64,000 nt of DNA, taken from assembly GCA_000509105.1 (NCBI GenBank), contig BAIF02000004.1, forward strand, positions 1 to 64,000. Reading direction: 5' to 3'. This document shows, piece by piece, positions 9,089 through 17,805 of this stretch. The number at the start of each line of letters is the position of its first letter. Positions within the stretch are counted from its first letter, which is position 1. Position numbers and translations under genes: made by a program. Under the pieces are notes generated by a model, which saw only the letters and a list, made by a program, of their open reading frames with translations, did not search any database and had not been told where the DNA came from. Source of the DNA: Clostridiales bacterium VE202-21 (GTDB lineage Bacteria; Bacillota; Clostridia; Lachnospirales; Lachnospiraceae).

Positions 9089-9117
9089 ATTATAAGAAGA
9101 AACCAGCGAATAGTCAA
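9089..9117 (-). promoter_or_regulatory. Sigma-A promoter of the T-box/ileS transcript
   Basis: On the minus strand TTGACT (9112-9117) and TATAAT (9089-9094) are separated by exactly 17 bp. The promoter lies just upstream of T-box Stem I. Confidence 0.88.
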
Positions 9118-9225
9118 GGGATTGCACACAAATTTCACCAAATTCCATAGCCCCCCCTCTTCATCCCCCCATACCAAACCTCGTAATCCAAGCCCCATTT
9201 CTATAAGTGAATTACCGGATATTTG

Positions 9226-9255
9226 TTGAACTTAATGTTATGCATAATGTATAAT
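9226..9255 (+). promoter_or_regulatory. Probable promoter of the BTAD-type regulator gene
   Basis: TTGAAC (9226-9231) and TATAAT (9250-9255) are separated by 18 bp, about 100 nt upstream of the chosen start codon. It faces away from the ileS promoter. Confidence 0.65.
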
Positions 9256-9352
9256 GAAACCATACGTTTATTCGAAGGGCGAAACCGCCCCTGCAGATCG
9301 ATATTCCACCCGTATAAGTTCCATATTCAAAACTACAAAGGAGATTTGTTAT

Positions 9353-10540
9353 ATGAGAAGAAAGCCTGACCTTCACATTCGATTTTTTAACGATTTTGCA
9401 GTATCCAGCCCCTATTATGAGTACGCTCCGAGCGCACACAACAGTACACAGTTGACATTGTTGATATCCTACCTGGTTGCCAATCAGGATACCAAAGTGC
9501 CAAAAGACGTACTGATGGCCATGCTGTGGCCCGACGAAAAGGATAAGTGTCCGGTCGGCGCCCTGCGCAATCTGGTATACAGAGCCCGTAAAGAGCTCGA
9601 ACATCTTTATCCCGATAAGGATGTGGATTACATCAAGTTTACCCAGGATGCCTACTACTGGAATCCAGATCTTTACTGTAAGATCGACATCCATGACTTT
9701 GAGAATTACAACAACCTGGCCCGGCAGGAACCTGATCCGGAAAGGCAGTTCCGTTATTACTACCGGATGCACCGCCTTTATACCGGTGAATTTCTTTCCA
9801 ACCACACCTCCATCGAATGGGTTCAGTACCGCATAACCTATTATAAGAATATGTATATCAACTGTACCATGAATATGTGTGAATATCTCTATACCAGGCG
9901 CCGTTATGATGAATTGATTGCTTTATGTGACCAGTCTATTATTTTCTATCCCGACGAAGACCGTTTTTACCGTTATAAACTGCTTGCTTATCTGGGTATG
10001 AATACAATTAAGACAGCACTGGAATACTACCACACTACCCTGGATTTTTTTTCTTCCAAATACGGTACTGATATCAGCGGATCTCTGAGGGATGTCCATC
10101 AGGAGATTCTCCTGCGCATGCCCAGCAAAGAGCTTGATATCAACGAACTGGAGACAACGCTTGGAAAAGATGATAAGAGCGGACAGACTTTTTACTGCAA
10201 TTTTGATATCTTCAAGAACATCTATCATCTGCATTCCCGCTCCTCCCTGCGTATGCCGGGACGGCATTATCTGATGCTGCTTACTCTGCATTCAAAGAAG
10301 GAAAAGATGCCGGATGCCGCAAAGGTAAAAGAAGTCATGGAAACCCTGTACTATATGCTTTCCACACATTTGCGTAAAAATGACGTCTTCACCAGGACAT
10401 CGCTGACTCAGTACTCTGTGCTCCTGTGCGTAACAGAAAAAATAGGCGTGGATACGGTAGCTGACCGAATAAACGAGGCGTTCCATGAGATGAATCCAAA
10501 TTCGGAATTGTATCTGGAAGTCTCGAGCAAGGAAATCTAA
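9353..10540 (+). CDS. SARP-like regulator: winged helix plus BTAD/TPR domain
   Basis: This is a probable cytosolic transcription factor whose target is unknown. Residues about 5-105 look like the OmpR-type winged helix of SARP-family proteins (MLWPDEKDKCPVGALRNLVYRARKEL, of which the last part is typical). Residues about 110-250 match a BTAD-like helical repeat domain. The C-terminal third (about 270-395) is not recognised and resembles a small alpha/beta domain. The ATG at 9353 is chosen over an upstream in-frame codon because AAAGGAG lies 9 nt before it. The gene stands alone, divergent from ileS and followed by a long hairpin. A second regulator with a SARP-like output domain lies at 14631-17474. 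Confidence 0.75.
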   Translation: MRRKPDLHIRFFNDFAVSSPYYEYAPSAHNSTQLTLLISYLVANQDTKVPKDVLMAMLWPDEKDKCPVGALRNLVYRARKELEHLYPDKDVDYIKFTQDAYYWNPDLYCKIDIHDFENYNNLARQEPDPERQFRYYYRMHRLYTGEFLSNHTSIEWVQYRITYYKNMYINCTMNMCEYLYTRRRYDELIALCDQSIIFYPDEDRFYRYKLLAYLGMNTIKTALEYYHTTLDFFSSKYGTDISGSLRDVHQEILLRMPSKELDINELETTLGKDDKSGQTFYCNFDIFKNIYHLHSRSSLRMPGRHYLMLLTLHSKKEKMPDAAKVKEVMETLYYMLSTHLRKNDVFTRTSLTQYSVLLCVTEKIGVDTVADRINEAFHEMNPNSELYLEVSSKEI

Positions 10541-10588
10541 AAACCGGAGCAAAGCGGGTAAGCCCCGGAGGCATTTCCTATATCGTAA

Positions 10589-10682
10589 AACAGCACCGCA
10601 GCAGAAGAGGCAGACTGTACCGGGGATGCATACTTATTGCACGATCCCCGGTACAGCCCGCCTCTCCTGCTGCGGTGCTGTT
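10589..10682. terminator. Long 35-bp imperfect hairpin between convergent genes
   Basis: Arms 589-604/667-682, 606-611/660-665 and 615-627/644-656 (add 10000) form 35 base pairs. They are interrupted by one mismatch and a 3x3 internal loop, and the apical loop has 16 nt. The hairpin lies between the plus-strand regulator and the minus-strand URO-D gene, and T4 follows on the minus strand. A bidirectional terminator is the simplest reading; it is longer than usual. Confidence 0.6.
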
Positions 10683-10774
10683 ATAATCTCTTTCTTCTTA
10701 TTGTATATATCCAGAACTGTCACATTATTATAGAATTCTGTGACTTCATGGAACCTGCCTTTTACTGAAAGCGC

Positions 10775-12019
10775 CTATTTGCGTGAATCATTCACTGCCT
10801 TATACATTGCCAGTATATTTACTCCCGGTACATCAGGCATGATGTTGTGTTCCTGATTGAATACAAATCCCCCTCCCGGAGCAAAGATATCAATCATTCT
10901 TCTTGTGTAATCATAAACCTCTTCCGGCGTGGATCTGTTCAGGATGCTTCTTGTATTGCATCCGCCGCCCCAGAATGTTATATCGTTTCCAAATTCGCGC
11001 TTTAATGTTGCGGGATCCATCTGATATGCAGTTGTCTGAACCGGATTGATCACATCATATCCTGCGTCAATCAGATCTCCCATAATCGGATAAATAGAGC
11101 CGCAGGAGTGCAGGAATGTCTTCATATTACTGTGTTTATGCACATATTCATTCAACTGTTTATGATATGGTTTGAATAACTCCTGATATTTTTCTCTGGA
11201 CATAAACATCCCGGTGTCCATTCCAAGATCATCTCCAAAACGGAGGATGTCTACAATATCTCCCACAGATTCACATACCTTTTCCAAAGTAGCCAGATGA
11301 CGGATCATCAGCTGTTCCACCAGTGATTCCACATTTTCCGGGTCTGCATATGTATCCATCAGGAAGTTGTCAATTCTTCTCAGAAAGGTTCCCCACTCGA
11401 ACAGGTTGCATCCGCAGGTAATCATCAACGCACGGTCTGTTTTCTCTCTCAGGGCCAGTGTCCGCTCTCTCAGTTTCTGATAAAAATGATCTTCGCCGGC
11501 ATGATCCCAGGGGCTGTGCACCAATGCGCTCCAGAGCACTTTTCCCATCTGATGGTCCAGATCTGACCAGTCATCCGGATAATCATCTATATAAGGGAAA
11601 TACGTCTGGTCAAAGAAAGTTGCGCCCACCGGCATTCTTGCGATCAGAGTTCCTTCTGCGTCATGAACAACATAGTCTCCGTTTTCCAGCTTTTTCGGCT
11701 GAAACCATTTGGGATACTGACCGGTAGAACCATCCGCCAGTGTTACATCGTACCAGTCATCATCGTTCTCATTAAACACCCTTCCGATATCAATCACATC
11801 TACACCGAACTTATCCATAAGTTCAAGCTCAGGCTGTACTACCTGCTGAACAACGTCGTATATTCTTGTATGCCCGCCTGTAATACCCATCTCCTTCTTC
11901 AGGTTGTTGTAAGCAATTGCTGAGATTCCTGAACTTGGAGTCCCGCCCAGATCCAGCGGCACATAATCGGGTTCTTTGTGGTTGATTGCTGCCAATACTC
12001 TTTCCCTTGACATCATCAT
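10775..12019 (-). CDS. URO-D-fold protein (MtaA/methyltransferase-like), paralogue 1
   Basis: This 414-residue protein belongs to the uroporphyrinogen decarboxylase superfamily (PF01208). It is not a haem enzyme: the N-terminal MRQAGRY-type substrate motif is absent and KEPDYVPLDLGG stands there instead. FLHSCGSIYP and GGGCNTR supply a His and two Cys, in the pattern of the zinc site of MtaA-type corrinoid methyltransferases. The reaction is unknown and no corrinoid protein is in the window. It is closely similar throughout to the protein at 53262-54500. The ATG at 12019 follows GGAGG by 7 nt. Two LacI-type operators flank its promoter, so the divergent LacI-SBP fusion is the likely regulator. 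Confidence 0.85.
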   Translation of the reverse strand: MMMSRERVLAAINHKEPDYVPLDLGGTPSSGISAIAYNNLKKEMGITGGHTRIYDVVQQVVQPELELMDKFGVDVIDIGRVFNENDDDWYDVTLADGSTGQYPKWFQPKKLENGDYVVHDAEGTLIARMPVGATFFDQTYFPYIDDYPDDWSDLDHQMGKVLWSALVHSPWDHAGEDHFYQKLRERTLALREKTDRALMITCGCNLFEWGTFLRRIDNFLMDTYADPENVESLVEQLMIRHLATLEKVCESVGDIVDILRFGDDLGMDTGMFMSREKYQELFKPYHKQLNEYVHKHSNMKTFLHSCGSIYPIMGDLIDAGYDVINPVQTTAYQMDPATLKREFGNDITFWGGGCNTRSILNRSTPEEVYDYTRRMIDIFAPGGGFVFNQEHNIMPDVPGVNILAMYKAVNDSRK

Positions 12020-12034
12020 ATTTATTCCTCCAAT

Positions 12035-12048
12035 TCTAAACGATTAGA
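12035..12048. promoter_or_regulatory. LacI-type operator O1 (TCTAAACGATTAGA)
   Basis: A 14-bp near-perfect palindrome with a central CG, as in LacI/GalR family sites, lies about 30 bp downstream of the predicted start point of the URO-D transcript. Bound repressor would block elongation. It matches operator O2 except at one position. Confidence 0.75.
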
Positions 12049-12083
12049 TTTTTTTGTATGCGATAATTAATTTGTTACTTATG

Positions 12084-12111
12084 ATTATAACTGAAAGAGT
12101 TTTAAATTCAA
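12084..12111 (-). promoter_or_regulatory. Probable promoter of the URO-D gene
   Basis: On the minus strand TTGAAT (12106-12111) and TATAAT (12084-12089) have a 16-bp spacer. The promoter lies between the two LacI-type operators. Confidence 0.65.
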
Positions 12112-12130
12112 CATGGTTTTTAATATTTTT

Positions 12131-12146
12131 ATCTAAACGTTTAGAT
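12131..12146. promoter_or_regulatory. LacI-type operator O2 (perfect 16-bp palindrome)
   Basis: ATCTAAACGTTTAGAT is perfectly symmetric with a central CG. It sits just upstream of the -35 of the lacI-like gene and about 97 bp centre-to-centre from O1. That geometry would allow autoregulation and looping over the URO-D promoter. Confidence 0.8.
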
Positions 12147-12149
12147 TCT

Positions 12150-12178
12150 TTGATTTTTCTAAAATAATATGCTATGAT
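12150..12178 (+). promoter_or_regulatory. Probable promoter of the LacI-SBP fusion gene
   Basis: TTGATT (12150-12155) and TATGAT (12173-12178) have a 17-bp spacer. Operator O2 ends 3 bp before the -35. Confidence 0.65.
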
Positions 12179-12232
12179 GAAGCAACAGAATTATGCAGTG
12201 CTGATTTTACAAAATACCGGAGGTGACTGTCA

Positions 12233-14530
12233 TTGGCAACCTTAAAAGATGTCGCAAGAGACGCAGGAGTTTCTATTGCGACGGTATCCTGCTGCCTGAG
12301 CGGCGCAAGGAATGTAAAGCCGGAGACCCGTGCCAGAATCATGGATTCCATAGAGAAGCTGAAATATATCCCAAATGCATCTGCACGCAACCTCAAGACC
12401 GCGGATTCAAAAAAAATAGGGATTGTGCTGACAGATATTGATGATTATTACCATGCCGAAATTTTCAAAGGCATTTCATCCTATCTTCAGAATAAGGGGT
12501 TCAGCATGAATGTAGCCTTTTCCAATAACTCCCCTGATATCGAATGCGATAAGATCGATGATTTTGTAAGCGGAAATGTATCCGGGCTGCTGATTATTAC
12601 ATCACAGCCACAGAATACCGAATTTTTCACCGCCAGAATCAGAAATTATAACATCCCCGCCGTATTTATAGAGCGCAGGCCCGATAATCTGAATACCAGT
12701 TTTGTCAGCTTTGACAATTCTAAAACCACCTATTATTTAACAGAAAATCTTATAAAAAAGGGGTATCAGAATATTGCCCTGATCACGGGATCACAGCAGT
12801 TTTCCTCGGAGGCCGAGGCCATAAAAGGCTACCAGCTTGCTCTGCAGGATTATGAACTTCCTGTTAATCCGGATCTGATCCAAACCACCAATCTGACCAG
12901 GGAGGATGGGTTCAAAGCATTTCTCACCCTCCCCCTCCTGGATCAGATAGACGCCGTAATCACCACCTCTGAAAATATAGCCCAGGGCGTGGCAGAAGCC
13001 TGCAAAATACAGGGCAGCATCCCCTCCGATGACATACAGATCCTGACCTTTGGAGAAGAGTCCTGGAACCGCGTTAATCTGTCCGGAATCATCCACACCT
13101 CGCGCACCGCATTCACGCTGGGCACAAAAGCCGCGCAGCTGCTCATGCAAAACATTGAATCGCCTGTCCTGTTTGAGGAAAAAACTCTGATTTTCACGGA
13201 TGAAATCATACACAGCAGGCTTCCTCTGCCCGAAGCCAAAAAAAAGACCCCTGCCTCCAAAAAGGCGGGCTCTTCAAAGGAACCGCTGCGTATCCTGATG
13301 GCAGACCTCGCAACCTCCCATGCCGCCAGGCTGCTTTCCGAAAACTTTACACGGCAGACAGGAAATCCTGTGGAGATCGATTTTGCCGCCCAGAATGAAC
13401 TGCCTGGCAAAATTGTGGAAGATCTGGGCCGCTCCCGGTCCCACTACGATATTTATATGTATGATATCCCCTGGCTGCAGTATCTGGTTCAAAACGGACT
13501 GATTGCAGACATCACTGATTTCATAGAAAGCGACAGCTTCAACTCGGATGCCTTTTTCCCGGAAAATCTGAACAACTGTATGTTCGATAAGCGTTATTAC
13601 GGCATCCCGATCGTCGGCGGTTCACAGATATTATTTTACAGACAGGATCTTTTCGAAAACAGGCGCATACAAAAGGATTTTAAAAAGATGTTTCAGATTC
13701 CGCTCTCCCCGCCCCGTACATGGACAGAGTTCAACGGGATCGCCTCCTTTTTCACAAGAGACTGCAATCCGGATTCTCCCACCCAATACGGTACCTCTAT
13801 GGCCGGAATCGTAGATGAAGAACTGGCTCCCGAGATCCTGATCCGGCTCTGGTCAGGCGGCGGAAAACTCTGGGACAAATACAACCGGGTCTGCATGAAT
13901 ACCCCGGAGAACGCCCAGGCCTTCGGCAGTATCCTGAAAACTCTCAATTATATAGAAACCTTCCCGTTCGAAACCGATATATCCAAAACGGTCCATGATT
14001 TCTGTTCGGGAAAGACCGCAATGCTGATCACCTACTCGGAATATGCCGGCCAGATCTGCCAGAGCATCCATAACAACATCATCGGACGCGTGGGATACGA
14101 ATCCATCCCCGGAAAGACCCCGGCCAGCGTCGGCTGGAATCTGGGCATGAATCCCTGCACCGCCCGTTACGAGGAAGCCTGCCTGTACTTCCAGTGGCTC
14201 AGCAAAAAAGATATCAGCATTTACATGACCATCCTGGACGGCCAGTCCCCCGCCCGCGCGCCATACTCCAGCCACGAACTCCTGAAGCTGTATCCCTGGC
14301 TGGAACTGACCGAAAAGAGCTTCGAATACTGCCGGAAAAGAACCGGGCCATACAGCAAAAACTCCCTCATCATCCCCCAGAGCCGTATAGAAACAACCCT
14401 CTGCACTGTACTGAGGCGTATCGTAACCGATGGGCTGGGCATAGCGGAGGCACTTGATGAGGGACAGAAAGAAATGCAGGCATTATTCAAATCCTACGGC
14501 TATCCAAAACCGCTGCATTTACTGCCCTGA
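12233..14530 (+). CDS. LacI-family regulator fused to an extracellular-type solute-binding domain
   Basis: The N-terminus is a LacI helix-turn-helix (TLKDVARDAGVSIATVS, hinge region PNASARNLKT, residues 1-60). A periplasmic-binding-protein-like effector domain follows (about 60-335). A Lys/Ala/Ser-rich linker (about 337-352) leads to about 400 residues resembling a family-1 ABC solute-binding protein: ILMADLATSHAARLL, YDIYMYDIPWLQYLV, YGIPIVGGSQILFYRQD and the late PYSSHELLKLYPWL. There is no signal peptide, so the whole protein should be cytosolic. It may sense two ligands or one complex glycoside. Translation starts at TTG (12233), 9 nt after GGAGGTGA. It is divergent from the URO-D gene and probably represses it and itself. 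The 765-residue length is more than twice that of a normal LacI protein. Confidence 0.88.
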   Translation: MATLKDVARDAGVSIATVSCCLSGARNVKPETRARIMDSIEKLKYIPNASARNLKTADSKKIGIVLTDIDDYYHAEIFKGISSYLQNKGFSMNVAFSNNSPDIECDKIDDFVSGNVSGLLIITSQPQNTEFFTARIRNYNIPAVFIERRPDNLNTSFVSFDNSKTTYYLTENLIKKGYQNIALITGSQQFSSEAEAIKGYQLALQDYELPVNPDLIQTTNLTREDGFKAFLTLPLLDQIDAVITTSENIAQGVAEACKIQGSIPSDDIQILTFGEESWNRVNLSGIIHTSRTAFTLGTKAAQLLMQNIESPVLFEEKTLIFTDEIIHSRLPLPEAKKKTPASKKAGSSKEPLRILMADLATSHAARLLSENFTRQTGNPVEIDFAAQNELPGKIVEDLGRSRSHYDIYMYDIPWLQYLVQNGLIADITDFIESDSFNSDAFFPENLNNCMFDKRYYGIPIVGGSQILFYRQDLFENRRIQKDFKKMFQIPLSPPRTWTEFNGIASFFTRDCNPDSPTQYGTSMAGIVDEELAPEILIRLWSGGGKLWDKYNRVCMNTPENAQAFGSILKTLNYIETFPFETDISKTVHDFCSGKTAMLITYSEYAGQICQSIHNNIIGRVGYESIPGKTPASVGWNLGMNPCTARYEEACLYFQWLSKKDISIYMTILDGQSPARAPYSSHELLKLYPWLELTEKSFEYCRKRTGPYSKNSLIIPQSRIETTLCTVLRRIVTDGLGIAEALDEGQKEMQALFKSYGYPKPLHLLP

Positions 14531-14559
14531 AGGATTCGTCGATCTGACGAATCCTTTTA
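14530..14559. terminator. Terminator between convergent regulator genes
   Basis: AAGGATTCGTC and GACGAATCCTT form an 11-bp perfect stem with a 5-nt loop, followed by TTTTA on the plus strand. It starts at the last base of the LacI-SBP stop codon and can serve both genes. Confidence 0.85.
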
Positions 14560-14630
14560 CATTGGATGATTACAATCCATAGCACACCGCCGGGCTTTTA
14601 CGGCAGGTGACGGAAGTGAAAAAGGAGAGT

Positions 14631-17474
14631 CTAGGCATCAAATGTAAAATGGTATTCCTCGAATAACTTATTAATCTTATCCTTAACGGGAACTTTTAAT
14701 TCCTTTTCCAGACAATCTGTCATTTTTTTTGCAATGTTTTTTGCCTGGAATACAGCGTGGGAGGCTAAAAGCATATCTATATATTCGAAATATATATCTT
14801 CCATATAAGGCTCTATTGCCAGAATCTTTTCGTAGTAATCCTGGCCCTTTAAATAATCTTTTTTATCTTTGAAAAAATTAGCAATATGTTTGAGCGTATG
14901 TATGTATTTCACATTTATTTTTTCCCTCTCTATTTCTAAGAAAGGTTCATATGGATATTCTTCAAAAAAATCTCCCTTATATAAAAGATCAAGCTTATTC
15001 AGTAAACTTTCATCAATCACGTCTTTCCTATTCATAATACAGTTGCAAACATCGTCAAACTCATCAATATCCAGGGAAATTCCATTGGAACTAAGCTGAT
15101 AACATTCTTTCGTACGCAGGATGTACTTTGAGTTTTTCCCGGATTTAAGATCTGGTTCCAGTGCTTTGCGGAGAACAGAAAGCGCCACATTAAAATGGTT
15201 GGCATTATCATACATGATTCCGGGAAAAACAGCGTCTATAATGATATCCTTATTGATTTTGTGCTTCCTGTTCACGATGAGAAACTGAAGTATGCGAAGG
15301 CTTGAATTTCTTTTAATATTTATATCTTTGCCGTTCAATACAATGTGAAAGCTTCCAAGGGTGCTTATTTTTAGATCTTCCTGGTCTGAAGGCTCCATGA
15401 AATCTGAATCACTGCCTTCCGCGGAAATATCCATAACCCACTCGTATTTGTATTTGCGGCATATTTCAGAGAGCTCCTGCTTTTTTGAGCGGATCCGATC
15501 TGCCTCATCCATCAGAGTATAAAGCTCCAGCTGCTTTTTCACAATACTGTAATGAAGATAACCACATTTCAGACAGCTTTCATATGCGATATTCAAACTC
15601 CATTCGGCCTGGCGGAATTTCCCGCTCTGTAAATATGCGTTGCCTAATGTCAGATATGAAAGCGCTATATCATATCCATCGCTGTACTCTATCACAGAAT
15701 CGATTGATTTTTTTGCCCAGATAATAGCCGCATCATACTCTTTTTTTTCAGTAAGCAAAGTACTTTTGTCCGTCAAAAGCCAAAATGAAGTAAATGGCTC
15801 TTCTTCAGCTAAGCCAAAGGCCTGTGAAAGATAAAACTCAGCTTGTCCGTAGTCTTTAAGAGCTATATATAATCGAGTTAGCACTTCCAGGGTATGTACC
15901 TGCATAATTACGATGTGGTGTCTTTCAGAAATAAATAAGGCCTGCCTCGCATATTCAAGGCTTTTTTCGTATGATCCCATACATATATGGCACTCCGCAA
16001 TTAATTGGAGATTGCAGGCAATCAGGGCATAGTCATTAAATTCCGTTGCGTTCTGATACGACTTTTCAAACATTTCTTTTGCTTCGGATATTCTGCCCGT
16101 ATGATAATAAAATGTCCCCAGTCTGTTTTGCAGATTAGATAATAAAAAAATATTCTGGTTCATCTCCGCCGTATGAATAGCATCATTCAATGGATCAATA
16201 AACTCAATAAGAATTGATTCCGGAATACATCTTGCTAAAAACAGCGAGGTATTCGAAAAAAGCAATTTCGGTGATATTTCCTCTAAATGGCCGTCAATTA
16301 CGTTTATAAACTGCATCGCATTGTATCTGTGCCCGATGAGTTTTATTATTTTCGTTGCTGATTTATAGTCATTGCTGGCAACTGCATGCGCGAAAGCCAG
16401 TATGTAGGAATGGCGCTGCATATAGATTTCCGTCAGCTTATTGTGCTGCTGCGACATTTTGCCTGCATTAAAATGATAATAGCGTTCGTATAAAAATTGT
16501 CTGAAAAGTTTATGGTATCTGACTGCACCGTACTCGTTTTTATATACAAATGCATGATTATCAAGGAGGTATCTGATGATCTCTTCTCCTCTGTTGATTT
16601 CAAGAAAATGATCTACTATATCTGGTTCAAGCTCTGTCATTAAACTGGTTTTCAACATGAAGTCCTTTATTTCTTCCGTTTCACACTCAAATACTTCATT
16701 GCTGAGATAATCAAAAATATCAGGAACGTTTGATAAAAGATGAAAATCAAGGCGGTTTCTTTTTGGGTTCGGGAATTTTTGAATATATTCAAGGATGAGT
16801 TGATAACTTGCAGGCCAGCCTTGTGTTATCTCATAGATCCAATCCAGCTCATAAGGTTTCAGATTCAGATTGTTATAATTATTAAAATAATCCTCTGTTT
16901 CCCGTCTTGAAAAAGCCAGATCATCGGCATCCAGTTCATAGTAGCGTTTTTTTGATTTCAAAAGCGGCAGTGAAAAGTCAGGCCGCTGTTTCCCCATGAT
17001 AACAATCGTGACGAGAGGATTCGCAGCTTCTATTACCCTTGCTATAAATTTATGAATATCCGATTGTGCACTCGTCATATGATAATTGTCAAACACGATA
17101 AACAACGGAGCTGTAAGAGCGTTCAGTTTACTTATTATACTGTCAATTTCATCTTCAGCAGACAGCTCTTTCGGACTATAAGGAGTATCGGATTCTTCCG
17201 GTAAGAGCTCCAGCACTTCCTTTCTTATATTCGAAAGCAGATGGGCATCGTATCTGATAATGCTGTCAATACCACACCAGATATTATTTATATTGTAGTG
17301 TAATAAATAACTATACATCAAAACTGTTTTGCCAAATCCGCTGTTGGCAAATATTCCTATAAGCGACACATTTCTGTGTGATTCCAGCTTATTGTAAAGA
17401 CTCTCCCTTAAATATCCGGATGCCGCATCTGATGATTCTGCAGTGTTTTTGTCATCTGTTTGTAATGACTTCAT
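14631..17474 (-). CDS. MalT-like STAND ATPase regulator with SARP-type output domain
   Basis: This is a predicted ATP- and inducer-dependent transcription activator of 947 residues. The N-terminal P-loop ATPase has Walker A ANSGFGKT (residues 43-50) and a Walker B-like LFIVFDNYH (about 122-130). A helical arm and TPR-like repeats follow (about 340-660). Unlike MalT, it ends in an OmpR-type winged helix (STLGSFHIVLNGKDINIKRN onward, about 700-790) and a BTAD repeat domain (about 800-945) instead of a LuxR helix-turn-helix. The start follows GGGAGGG by 5 nt. It is divergent from the catabolic operon at 17806-27667, and direct-repeat sites typical of SARP proteins lie between them, so it probably activates that operon. 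Its codon usage is AT-richer than its upstream neighbours. Confidence 0.85.
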   Translation of the reverse strand: MKSLQTDDKNTAESSDAASGYLRESLYNKLESHRNVSLIGIFANSGFGKTVLMYSYLLHYNINNIWCGIDSIIRYDAHLLSNIRKEVLELLPEESDTPYSPKELSAEDEIDSIISKLNALTAPLFIVFDNYHMTSAQSDIHKFIARVIEAANPLVTIVIMGKQRPDFSLPLLKSKKRYYELDADDLAFSRRETEDYFNNYNNLNLKPYELDWIYEITQGWPASYQLILEYIQKFPNPKRNRLDFHLLSNVPDIFDYLSNEVFECETEEIKDFMLKTSLMTELEPDIVDHFLEINRGEEIIRYLLDNHAFVYKNEYGAVRYHKLFRQFLYERYYHFNAGKMSQQHNKLTEIYMQRHSYILAFAHAVASNDYKSATKIIKLIGHRYNAMQFINVIDGHLEEISPKLLFSNTSLFLARCIPESILIEFIDPLNDAIHTAEMNQNIFLLSNLQNRLGTFYYHTGRISEAKEMFEKSYQNATEFNDYALIACNLQLIAECHICMGSYEKSLEYARQALFISERHHIVIMQVHTLEVLTRLYIALKDYGQAEFYLSQAFGLAEEEPFTSFWLLTDKSTLLTEKKEYDAAIIWAKKSIDSVIEYSDGYDIALSYLTLGNAYLQSGKFRQAEWSLNIAYESCLKCGYLHYSIVKKQLELYTLMDEADRIRSKKQELSEICRKYKYEWVMDISAEGSDSDFMEPSDQEDLKISTLGSFHIVLNGKDINIKRNSSLRILQFLIVNRKHKINKDIIIDAVFPGIMYDNANHFNVALSVLRKALEPDLKSGKNSKYILRTKECYQLSSNGISLDIDEFDDVCNCIMNRKDVIDESLLNKLDLLYKGDFFEEYPYEPFLEIEREKINVKYIHTLKHIANFFKDKKDYLKGQDYYEKILAIEPYMEDIYFEYIDMLLASHAVFQAKNIAKKMTDCLEKELKVPVKDKINKLFEEYHFTFDA

Positions 17475-17805
17475 TTTATCCCTCCCTGAACAATAACATT
17501 TGTTAAAAAGTAATACATTAAAGGTTTTAAGGAGCCGCTTATTTCGTGTATTTATATGTAAGTATACTTACACGAATATAAAATTACAAGGAACTCCGGC
17601 AGATTTGTAAGTAAAAGAAAAAAAGCTGTAAGTAAGCAGTAACGCAAAGTGGATATTATCAGGGCAGCCCCAAAAGCGAAGCGAATGCCTGACGTTTATT
17701 TAAGGGAGGTGAGCCAGGTAAGCTATGAATTGAGCAAAACAGGCATTGAAAGCTGCAGGGAATGTTATGAACAAAAAGACAGAATAGTGGAAAGAGGGCA
17801 CACAA
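17475..17805. promoter_or_regulatory. Divergent regulatory region with TGTAAGTA repeats
   Basis: This 331-bp gap holds a 16-bp palindrome TGTAAGTATACTTACA (17557-17572), that is, two inverted copies of TGTAAGTA. Two further direct copies lie at 17606-17613 and 17627-17634, exactly 21 bp apart. A -10-like TATTAT (17654-17659) follows 19 bp after the last copy, where a -35 would be. The palindrome may serve autoregulation of the STAND-SARP gene; the direct pair probably drives the gdh operon. A leader with AAGGGAGG at 17702-17709 follows, but no start codon is properly placed after it. Confidence 0.7.
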
